A stretch of DNA of 64,000 nucleotides from Nageia nagi (taxonomy: Eukaryota; Pinophyta), in contig JBITNC010000001.1 of NCBI GenBank assembly GCA_050084985.1, positions 127,596,001-127,660,000 on the forward strand. Reading direction: 5' to 3'. Position 1 is the first letter of the stretch, and the number at the start of each line of letters is the position of its first letter. Below are positions 36,201-48,200 of the stretch, piece after piece. Under the pieces are notes generated by a model that ran no database searches, was not told the DNA's origin, and was given only the letters and a program-made list of their open reading frames with translations. The position numbers and the translations under genes are program-made.

Positions 36201-39200
36201 AATGCACTCTTGACATCCAAGTGGTGTACCTTCCATCCTTTATGAGCTGCAATGGAGAGAATCATTTTAACTGTTTCTTGTCTAGCCATCGGAGCAAAGG
36301 TCTCCTTGTATTCAATCCCATATCTTTGAGTGAGGCCCTTGGCCACAAGTCTAGCCTTGTGCTTCTCAATAGTCCCTTCAACATTGTACTTGGTTTTATA
36401 GACCCATTTAGAGTCTACAACCTTTTTCCCTTTTGGAAGCTCAACTAGCTCCCATGTGTAATTCTTCTTATGGAGTGCATCTCCTCCTCCGTAGCCTTCA
36501 AGCAAACATCATTAGTGCATGCATTTTCATAACAAGAAAACTGTAAATCAATACTAGCCATTTCACCCTTGGGTTCACAATCCATTTCATCACCATACAA
36601 ATGCAGATTTACAAGCCTCTTTACTACATGGTCTAGTTCTTGTGCTTGACTTCTTGTAAATCTTCTTTGACAATTTGTATTTAACATTAGAGAAGATGGA
36701 TGGCTTTGAAGCATATTTTTACCTTACCAACATCATTTGAAGAAGCATCACCATCACTTGGAGCAGTTTTGGCTGCACTTGCATGGACTTTTGTGGACTG
36801 TTTGGCACCTTGGATTGCACATTTCCTTGGCTGGGCTGAACTGAAGACTCTACATTTGGAGAACTTTCTTCAAAGGATCTATCATCAACAAGAAGTTTTG
36901 ATGACCCCATGCTTCCCCTTCATAAAAAATAACATCCCATGAACATACACATAACCCAAGCAACCAAACACTTTAAAGTAATTTACATTTAGCTTTTTAT
37001 CATACCTTGCTTCAAAGGGAGTTATGCCATCCAAACTAGAAGTGGGACTCCTATTCAATATATAAACAACAGTCCAAATTGCTTCAGCCCAATAAAAATT
37101 GCTTAGTTTCTTTGTTTGGAGCGTACTAGTCATATTAGCCAATGTCCTGTTCTTACGTTCAGCTACACCATTTTGCTGTGGTGTGTAGGCAGCTATGAGT
37201 TGCCTTCTCACACCACAATCTTTACAATATTGCAAAAATTCATTACTACAAAACTCTCCCCCTTTATTTGTTCTTAAACATTTCAAATAATAATCACTTT
37301 GCTTTTTCACATTGTGCTTAAAATCCTTAAAATATGTAAAAGCTTCATCCTTTGTTTTTAAAAAGTAAATCCAACACATCCTTGAGTAGTCATCTATAAA
37401 GGTAAGGAAATAGAAACTTTTACCAATAGTTGGAGTTTGCATAGGACCACAAATGTCACTATGCACCAAATGTAGAGGATAGGAGGCTCTCCATGCTTGG
37501 CCTTTTGGAAAGCTTGCCCAAAAGCACAACCTTCACATACTTCTTTGTGTTCTTGACCTTTGGCAGCCCACACACCATCTCATTTGAAACCAACATTCTC
37601 AAACTTGTAAAGTTAAGATGCCTATATCGTATGTGCCAAAGCCAACTTTTATCATCAATTGCAACCTAGATCACATGGTACTTCTGTATGCCGATACATC
37701 GGTATGCAAATATGAGTGCCCGATACGTGGTACATTTGGGTGCTGAAAATTCGGTACTTTGGTACGATATAATATATATATATATATATATATATAATTA
37801 TATATGTGCGTGTGCGTGCGTGCGCGCGCGCGCTCACGCGCGTGCGTGCCACATTAGCTTGCAAAAAAATAAGAAAGATATACATAAATAACATTTTAGA
37901 AGGAAAACCATGTCTATATTAACTCCCATAGATGATAACATAAAGCAAAATCCAAAATAGTCTGTCTCTAAATTCGGTCCCTCATGGCTATCATTGTGTA
38001 CTAGAGGTACCTGCATACTGAGTACTTTGGTCCGCATACCAGGTACGCATACCAAGCCCCAAGTGCATACCCATGTACTTCGTACGTACAATATGGGGTA
38101 GGAGACCTTGGGGAACGTACCATGTATGCTGGATTGCTACATTAACAAAATTAAAACTTTGCTCACCAAACATAAGAGGAAATAGTCTATTCCTTGTCAT
38201 AGGAATAGTGGTGACATGTTTGTACCCATTGTTCTTATGAAAAATAACACACTTCCTATCTTCAAACACAAGTTTGTAGTTCTTTTCCATTATTTCGCCC
38301 ACACATAAGTTATGCTTCAGATTTGGAGTGAAATAAACATCATTAACCTTCTTTTTACCTCGAGTGGTGTGCACTTCCATAGCTCCCATGCCTTCAACTT
38401 GAATGGCTTTTTCATGACCAAGAGTTATCTTGGACTTGTAGGAGTCATTCATGCCACAAACAACTCCCCCTTCTTAGTCATGTGTTTGGAACAACCCGTG
38501 TTAAGGAGCCAAGTTTCATCAAAATTATGAGCCCTGTTAGCATAAGACAAAAACAAAGTGGAGCTATCCTCTTCACCATAGTCTGCGCTTTGGCCTCCCT
38601 CTTGAGAAGCCTTCAGCCTGTACTCTCTTTCATAATGGCCAAACTTGTTACACTAATAACATTGTTTATCTCTTTTGTCACCTCTTGGAGAACCACCTCT
38701 CTCTCTTCCTTGAGCACCTCCTCTACCTTGAAAGTCTCCTTTCTTCTCTTCCTCTTCCTTGGCCATTAGCATTGGAGTCACCTGCTATGGATGCAAAGGC
38801 CTTCCCTTCCACTCCCTCAACATTTGGAGGTGGAGAGAGTATTTCTTCATGGGATGTAAGGGAACCGATAAGCTGATCATAATCAAAGGTAGTAAGATTT
38901 TTGCTTTTCTCTATTATGACAGCTACATTGTTCCATTTGGGAAGAAGTGCTCTTAACACTTTCTTCACTACCACTTTATTCGTGACCTACTCTCCAAGTG
39001 TTTCAATGTTTTGAACACATGCTTTGACCCTCATAATATTCTCCAACCTTCTCATCATACTTTTTGTGATGACCCTAAATTTTCAGTTTCAGAAATTTTC
39101 AGAATATAACTCAGAAACTTACCAAAAATAACAAAATTGGCAGAAACACCACCACATAAATTTTTATTTATTTTTCTGAATGGTGGAGTAGTATCCAGAT

Positions 39201-42200
39201 CTGCAATTTGTTTTTCTTGAAACACCCCCCTAAAAATCCGGAATCCTTGAAAATCTGCGGATTGCACAAAACAGCTCCCAAGATGGGGCGTCACACTTCC
39301 TTGATCACCAATACTGAAAGAAAATACAGATTTGAGCACCAATATGAATTCTGAAATGAATTCACCTCTTCAACCATACACTAGGGCACATCATATCTAG
39401 CTAATACAGCTGAAAATCACAAGAAATTAGGGCACAGCTCCTAGTTTTCTCAATAGTGGAGTTGGGGAACAGCCCACAACATAAAATTGTAATAACAAAA
39501 TGATTAGCTAACCCTAACTTGGGCGCCCAACATACCTTTATAGACAAGTTCTATTTTGATGTTGAGTTGGGCTTTCCATAACTTAAGTGACTCACTTAAG
39601 TTATAACATTAAAATATTATATTCCTAGCACAAAAGGGGTGCCCACATCACCCTTATTACACATAAATAAATTAAAATATTTTAAGTGGGATTACAATGC
39701 CAAAAATAAAATAGAAAAATGGGGACATTACACTTTTGCTTTAGATTTTCAAACCCAATCTTCAAAGTTTGAAGCCTCGCTTCACTTGTTCATTGCCTTG
39801 GAACCCATATTTCAAGGCTTTCCATGCATCACTAGCTGTAGTACAACTAGCAATTCTTGGGAACAAGCTCTTGTCCGAGGTAGTTTGGAGATGGTAGAGT
39901 TCAAATGATTGCAAGTTTCCACACAACCTTTGGAGTGAAGGAATGACAAAGGTCATTTTTTAGTAAACGCCTCAAAAATGGCTTAAGGGAATGACTAGTA
40001 TAATACTAGTAAAAATACCATAATTTTTAGATTTTTTAAATTTCATTGTTTCTAATTCATTATTCTTATCAATTCAATCATGCATACAACACTTGGCATT
40101 GGAATTAGAAATCAAGTATGAATTAGAATATCAAAATGAGCCATAATGAATGATCATAACACCATAATATCATTAAGTCTGAATCAGTCTAATACATAAT
40201 GATAGATATGAAATCAGAAAGATTCAAATGATAAATACAGTAGTACTAAAATCATAGTAGCAAAATGACCAAAATCATAACTATCAAACTATGGCTCTAA
40301 GGTCTCATGTGTTATTAATATATCCTCATTGTAATCAATATCCCCCTCCTTAACAAAGGTATTTGATAAGTTGCCCTCATCATCCAATTTGAGACCCTCC
40401 AATGGTAATCCTACCAATCCCTCCACATCATCATCAAACCCAAGACTAGCTGCCTTCTTCACATGATCAATATCCCATCATGCAAGTGGACTAGGCTTGT
40501 ACTTTGGCTGAACTCTCTCATGAAGGTGAAGATAGCTATGTACTGCTACTAGTTTCTCTGCTTTTTGAGGGGTAAGCCTGTTCCTCCTCAAGTGTGGATG
40601 AAGACATAGATGAACCAATTCCTTTTTGCAACATATGAACTACTAACCTACAAAAGTGTTTGATAAGTTTGGAATTAGAAACAATAATTCAAATTTCAAA
40701 TACTTTATACTAATGGGATTTTCATCCATCAACTCGTGAAAAGAGCCTAATTGCAAGTTGCTTCAAGTGTGGAGCATCATCCCCTTATAGATACCACCAT
40801 GCAATGGGATCACTTTGGCCAATGGTAGCCCTATCCTCCTTGCACTCTGGTGTGCTAAAACGAGAACTCCTAAGTCTCACAAATTGCATTAACTCTGCTC
40901 TAATGATGGTGCTCTTCTCTAATGTATACAACTTACTAATAAATTTTTGAACCCATCTTTCACTTCTTGATTATTAGTCTTTTTGCCATTTTTGGGTGCA
41001 TACCATTTTGGCTTCAATGCATGGACAACCATATGGATAGGAGTGTTCATCTTATTCCACCTACAAGAAATAAAAAACTAAAGTTAAAAAACTTAAACTA
41101 CATGAACCATTGAACAATTAACAATCCAAATTAAAACTACAATCAACAATAAACATTTGTTAAAATTACCTCTTTAATATAATGGATTTAATGTGCTCTT
41201 CATAAAATGGAGGATCTTTAGCACAAATGATCTTTTTCATTTCCCCAAGCATGTTATCAAAAGTTTCATATATCTGTCCTAAATTAGGAGGATCTGTATC
41301 AACATATTTTATGACAACATGGATTGGAGTAATGAAAGCTAAAATGTACCTACAAGAATTAAAAAAAAATTTAAAAACTACATAAACAATAAATAATAAA
41401 ATATTTAAAATTAAAACTACAATGTGAATCTTCATTTACTTGTTTCATCTAAGACTTTCTCTCTAAGTCTTTTTCTTTCATCTGTCTGAGATTCCGACCA
41501 CCTCCTCCATTTTTGTGTCACTACCATGCTTTGTAGTGCCTCCTACACCTCAAGCATTCTCTCCAATAAAAAGAAATATGTGGCATACCTTGTGCTAGTA
41601 GGTTTGATAAACTCCTTTGAGAAGGTGCAAAAGAGGGCCATTGAAGTGTGATGGTTGCGAATAAACATTTGCATGCCTTTAGCTTCTGCAACCAAGTTCT
41701 TCACCCATGCTATCTTTCTAATGTCTTTCAATGCATGTACACAACATGGAGTCCAATAAATATGTTTGTAAGTGCCATCTATGAATTTACTTGCGCAGTG
41801 TCAAAAAGGGGCTGCATCTGTAATGACTACAAGATAACAAAAAAATAAAATATTAAATATTTTAAAACAAATAAAATTTGATTTTGGCATTTAAATTTAA
41901 ATTCAGAATAAGAATGAAAAGTAAAATTACAATTAGAGTGATTACCTCTACAATATTGGAGGGCTCAATCACTTTAATAACGTTCTTCAATAGAAGGAAT
42001 TGGAACTTTGCATTCTTCTTTTTCCTTGAGCAATCAATAACCCAAAAAATTGGACCATCTAAACATATAACAATGATATTGATGAGTGGATGTTGATGAA
42101 TGTCAGTCCACCCATACATCACTATGGAACAACCATTGTTCACCAATGTTGTCTTCATCCCCCGCACTATTAAAGAGCACTTGGCATATTGCTTATCCAA

Positions 42201-45200
42201 AAGACTAGTACGAAGTCTAGTCTCCCCAAGAAATAAATATGAAGGCCCCGCTTCTGTTACTTTTTCAAATGCATCCTTAAGTATGGTGAGTGTGAAATAT
42301 GGAAAGGTAGCCCATGTGAATAAAAAACGTTACATACAAAATCAAAAGCTTCTTCTTTTGCTTGTAGATTTAATGCATCAGCTAAGTTCCCTCTTTTTTT
42401 TGAGGAAGGCAATGTAAGACTCGGTAAACTAAAAGAAGAAGATTGTGCGCAAGATGATGATCAATGGGTAGTAGGAGATGCTCGATCAGGTCGACTAGAT
42501 ATGAGAACTCCTTTTGCTCTAATGGTGGCCCTTTGTGCAAGCGTAGTGGCTTCTGTAAATTGGAAATTATTTATGCTTTGACACACTCTCACCCTTAACC
42601 CTGGTCTATTTATGAGGTGTGACTCAACCCTAGTATAACTTCCCTTAAAATTAGTGGAACAAAAATGACATCTCCAACTTCTCCCTCCGACAACATTTTT
42701 TTTCTCTAGTCATTGTTTGTAGCATATTGAAATAAAAGTTTCTTGGAGTAATATGGTCCTTTGGCAAAGGGTTTTAACAACAAAGATGGACACTAAAAAA
42801 TAGAGGCATAAACTAAATAATGTGGTAATTGTTAGTGTTTACCAAAGATTGGCTTGTATTGATCTTTTAATTCCTAAGTGGTTATGAGGTACCTCCTAAT
42901 ACATGAAGAATTCAAGAGCAACAAAAGCAGTCTGAGTTGTATGTAGGGCACATAGAAATAATGGTCATATTGTAAACAAAGAACACAATTGATGTAGTCA
43001 TATCTCATTACCAAGGCCTGATTGTGTACTATGAAACAATGCAACTTGTAGGAATGTAAACCTAGCTCAAAGAATAACTGGAATGATGGGTAAGTCTGTG
43101 GACCAAAAAGACAAATCTCCTAATCCATAACAGAATTTGATTCTAACCATGGGTGTGGTTGTGTAATTAGACTAAAAGGTGCTCTACTCTACTAATGGTT
43201 ATATTACACTGTCAAGTGCAATACACTAGTATAAATGAGAGCGTAGTTAGAGGAACTGTAACTGCTGTGCTAGTTTGTCTTCTTGGAGCTGGAGATGTGT
43301 AGCATTACCCATGTTTGGGCTTCCATCAGCAGATGTTGAAGGTCTGCATGAATTGATGATAATGATTGTTGACAAACAATGTTACGTGGTTAGCGACAGG
43401 ATGAGTTTTGATTGCTGATGATGTTGATAGATGAAAATCGATGATCAGGGAGATATTGGCATATGATGACGACTACTAACATGATCGAGGATTTGAAGAC
43501 TTAAACCATAGATGGCTTGATCTGGGTTGTTTGTTATGTTCAATGCATTTTCAGGCTAAAGAGTATCCAAGCTGTTTTAGGATTGTTTGACCTATTTCCA
43601 TTTTATTTCTATTCATGACCTGGTTATTTTGATGCAGACTTGGGCAAGACGTAGAAGAAAGAAGAAAGTTAGGTAATTTTCATGAATGACCTTAGAGGTA
43701 TAGAATACAAATACGATTTTTTGTAAATACGTCTTGTGGCCAAATACGTAAAAACAGCCAAAAAAGGTCAAAGTACAGTGAATATGGTGAAAATTCACGT
43801 ATTTCAAAATTTGTAAAGACGGAAAATTTGGCAAAAAAACAGTAAAGAATTGGAAAATACGGGCAAAGTTTGTGGTAAAAAAAAGGAAAATTTGGCCAAA
43901 AACAAACAAAAGATGGGAAAAGACGATAAATTCTGGAAAAAATACGTGGTGCATTAAAAAACATGCATTTTTAGATATTTTTCTATAGAATATGCTTATC
44001 TAATTGCCATAAATGATTAAATCATTCCCATAAATGACCATATCATCTACCAAAACATTCATGACATAAAATTTAAAGAAAATAATAGTAGATTGTAATT
44101 CATGTTCATAAATCATAACATCGATTATATGAAAATAAAAGTTATTTACAAAATGTATGGTAGATCAAGATGTCTGCCCGTAAAATCATAAGTGTACTAA
44201 TACAGTCTCACAGACTCATAATACCACTGAGTGCCAAGTGCCAACAACAAAGTACAAAAAATACTAAATAACTAAATACACTGTCTCATGACTCATCAAT
44301 GTGTGTGGTCCGGGGCTCTAGCTCTTTTACTAGTTGATCAATTGCCACTACTACTACCACCATGGTAACCACCATGTGCTCCACTAATAGGTGTAGTAGG
44401 AGATTGAGAAGGTGCTCTCGTAGGGGCAGGAGCACTACGAGGAGGCAATCCTAAACTACTAACATTGCGACCGCCACCAACACTTTTGCGGGGCCTTTGC
44501 CTTTGGTATCGAACAAGTGGCTCATCATCCTAAGGCTCACTCTCAAAGTCTGGTAAACCCAACACTCATAAACTTGTTGAGATCCAACACCATGATCAAA
44601 CTCTGCAATAGGGGGCAATGGATCAAAACATCGAGGCTCCTCGTCCTATATCACATGCTTCTCCTCATTTGCAAGTTCATTTATCTCCTACTCCATGTCA
44701 AGCCATTCTTCTTGAAATGCTTCATGTAATTTCTCCTCTGGATTTGCCACTACATCCAGTGGAGGTGCATGATTGTAAAAAAGGAAAAAAAGTCATTTAT
44801 AGGACCTATTAAGAGTTTTTAAATATCACATGTAGGGGGTGGGAGTAGAATGAAGAACCTATACGAGGGATCAATGGCAAACAAGTTAATGGGCTTATCG
44901 TAATCTTTCTTTTGTAGTTTCCTCACATACAATCGTAGGTTAACATAAATGTACATAATATCATTCAAGTGTTATGTTGTTAACATAATAACATAAAACA
45001 AATTTTGTCATAATAAGAACTGAGAAGTAAGAAGTGTCCATTGAATTTTGAAAGTTGCAAGGAATCAAAATTGAAATGAATCAAATTGCTAACCAGTTGC
45101 ATTTCTTGGAGTGAATGTTTTCAAATGCACTCCAATTGTGCTTGCATCATGAAGTGCTACATGTTTGACTAAGGATGCAAATGACAAATCATTGCAACTT

Positions 45201-48200
45201 GGGCGCTTCACCCCCAAAATTCGTCCACCACAACTCTAAAAAATGAAGTAACAAAGAAAAATTAAAAAAATATTAAATATTTAAAGGCCTAAATGTATAA
45301 ACTAAAAATTTAAAATTATAAATTATAAATATAAAGTTAAAGTTTTAAACTATAAAAAAATTGTTAATAATAAACTTTAAACTTTTCTTTCACCTAGAGA
45401 GATAATAAAACATGCCTATCTAGCAAAGTGATAACCAAAGAGGCCTCTTGAGTGCTTGTATGACTCAAGCTCCTTGAAGATTTTGGATTGAGTGGTGGAA
45501 TTCTGAATCATACTAGCAATGCATTTTGTGAGCCCCAAGTTAGCACGAGTATCAATCTTGTATTTAAAGTTTGGTGTAAAAAACAAGATAGGGTTCAAAA
45601 TGGCCTTTGCTTAATGAATAGGGCGATACAACATATTTCACCATTGTTCATCAATGAGATCCCAAAACTCCATGTACTTGTTACCAAACTTGTTATCTTC
45701 ATCAAGGTGATCACTCTAAGAATGCATTATGACCTCCTTCACCCTAGCCATGGCCTCATACAATTAGCCCATAGTGGGCCTATCACTATCAACCACACGG
45801 AGGATTCGTACAAGTGGTGTAGTCACGCTACAAATCTCTTTGAGCATCGTCCAAAATCCATACCTGGCTATCAAAGAAGACACAGCCATGCCCTTTGGCC
45901 TCATGGTCATGGGTGTATCACCCCACTCTCTAGAAACAAACATTGAACGCAACTCATGCATGTTCTTGAATATCAACTGAAGACAAATGAAATTGGAGGC
46001 AAAATGTGTAACTACTGGGCGCAATAAGTCCCTACTGTTGGTGTACCTCCTCATCATGCTAAGAAGGATGGTTTTATTATAAATGTACTTGGTAAGATAA
46101 AATAAGTCTTTTAAGAATCTAAGACAAAAAAAAGATAAGATAGGGCTTTTAAGAATCTAAGATAAAAAAAGATAAGATAAATGTACCTCGTGATTGTTCT
46201 TGCTTGGCCAACCACCTCTCTCACCTAAGGCATTTTGCCTATGTCCTCTAGAAGAAGATCAATGCAATGACAAGCATATGGAGTCCAGTACAAAGAGGGA
46301 TACATACTCATGAGCTTGTTACCTCTTGAAACATAACTAGAAACGTTGTTCGTGACCACTTGGACAATGTGCTCCGCCTCCACCTCCGCCACAAACTGAT
46401 CTAATAAATCACATAACATGTTTGCATCTTTTGCCTTATCGGATACATCTATGGATTTTTTGAATATTGTGCCATATTTGGAGTACAACAGAAAATTAAT
46501 TAGGCTTCTACTCTTATTATCTAACCACTCGTTAGATAATATGGTGCAACCCGATATCTTCTAAGATTCTTCAATGTTACCTATTCTGAAAAAAATAAAA
46601 CAACTAAATTAAAAAAGTAATTAAAAACTACAAGTGTAATTTGTAAACTCTTAAGATATATTAAAAAAATTAATAATTAAAATTTAATACATATTACATA
46701 CCTTTCATGGACTTCTTGCTTGAGAGCCCTCATGAGAGGCATTTGCATTTCTGCATGAGTGGGCCCTACATACCTAGGCCCAACCACAACCATTGCATTG
46801 ATCGTTGGTTGCCAAAATGCGCTCCTCGTAATGTGGATCGAAACTTTAATAAATCAATTTTGCCAACATCAAATCAACTTTTTTCTTCTCCTTCTTCAAC
46901 ATACTAATAATAGATGGTTGGGCTCCATGAGTTGTTTGTGGCTGAAAAGTAGGAATGGATTCCAACCCCCCCTTCCATTGGATTAACTTGCACTTGCACT
47001 CGAAATAGTTCCACTTGTAGCGGAAGAGCTCATCCCTCTTAGCTCCATTTGAAATGTTTGTTTCTTTTCTCTTTTCTCAACGATAGAATCCAAGGCTCTA
47101 ATTGCATCCAAGCAAGATGAGGACCTACATTTGGGCAACTCTCCACATCGCTCCTTGGTCTTCTAGAAAGATGCCCTTTGAACTTTGTAATTGTTCTTTA
47201 GATAGGCTTATCACAAATATTACACTTGAAATATGTAGACTTGCCTTGAACCCCCTCCAATGGAACCACATATTGCTAAAATCTGTCCAACTCCTTAGGC
47301 ATTTTGCAAATGAAGAAGTAGAGCTCCCAAATTTGAACAACCTCCTCCAACAATGCTCCCCTTTTGCTCCTCTCTCCTTCTCCCAAGCTTGCAAAGAAGA
47401 AATGAGAAGAAACCCCCCTTTTTCCTTTTAATTTACCTTTAGCTCATGCCTAGCCAGGATCCACGTATTCATTGCGTACTTGGCAATTTTTTCACATTTA
47501 TACGATGTTTAGATTGTAAAGATGATAAATACACATTTTTCCACCCTTTTTTCGTGTTCTGCCTTTGCTCCCAGCATTTTCAAAACACATATGGCATTTT
47601 TTAGTTGTTTATACGATGTTTTTTGCTCCTAAATACGCACAATACGATGCATATATGAGGATGGCTTTAAGTTGTTTTTTCATTGTGTTTTTTTGGCAAA
47701 AATATGTGTTTTCCACCGTTTTTCATTTTTGGTAAAAATTTGTGCTTTTTTTCAGTTTTCGGCGTTTTTTTGCTGTTTAAACGGTCACATTATTCAAGGA
47801 AATAACGACTTTTTCTCCATTTTTTAGAGGAAAATATGATTTAAAAAAAACAGAAAATACACCTTATTTTGCGTTTTTTTATTCTATGCCTAGAGGTTCA
47901 ATGGGATATTAAAGATGGATAATTTGTACACAGGGCTATAGGCACAATGGGTATTATAAGTACAAAGATTAAAAAAGCTGAATTTGTAAAGCTAGAACCA
48001 AGTACACTAGTGGAAAGTATAAGATATATGGCAAGATGGTATTGAGTTAGAAAATTTCACAATGCAAACCACTGCTATAAGTTTATAAATGCTGATCAAT
48101 AATAAAGTGTTTATGAGAAATGGGAGAAAACTAATCCTTGCCAACTCTTAAACCAACCAAAATTGGTAAATCTCCAGCAGTACTCAGAAATCTGGTGAGA

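Larger units (their letters stand above)
34667..39958 (-). mobile_element. Ty1/copia element C, 5'-truncated, with two nested insertions
   Basis: Minus-strand copia remnant inside SEC11 intron 4, from a different copia lineage than A and B. It keeps a 3' LTR of about 351 bp (34667-35017, own-strand ends TGTTGAAAATTG...TTTCTCACA), a polypurine tract (aagggggag beside it), RNase H, reverse transcriptase, integrase and the middle of gag. Two later insertions interrupt it: a MITE at 37666-38132 and a solo LTR at 39065-39732. The 5' part of gag and the 5' LTR are missing; homology stops where hAT element D begins (about 39959). Confidence 0.85.
35005..39958 (-). pseudogene. gag-pol polyprotein of element C (broken)
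   Basis: Minus strand from right to left. Gag piece [20 protein letters not shown] near 39860; after the solo [20 protein letters not shown] and [15 protein letters not shown] (38970-38830); a protease/pre-integrase part with [20 protein letters not shown] (near 38340). After the [16 protein letters not shown] (about 37640), an integrase core HSDICGP near 37450 with the second aspartate block changed to RTNKGGEF, and ERKNRT near 37155. The reverse transcriptase has [18 protein letters not shown] near 36390 and active-site YVDD changed to YVDN (about 35965); then RNase H to KGENVEN and the stop at 35005. Two catalytic changes plus frame breaks mean no activity. Confidence 0.9.

Noticed and set aside
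39055-39342. 95-codon minus-strand frame
   Set aside because: Lies inside the solo LTR, no motif.
43613-43964. Two overlapping phenylalanine-rich minus-strand frames (113 and 90 codons)
   Set aside because: They lie in the a/t-run-rich end of hAT element E; the composition comes from repeated aaa/ttt phrases and no protein motif is present.
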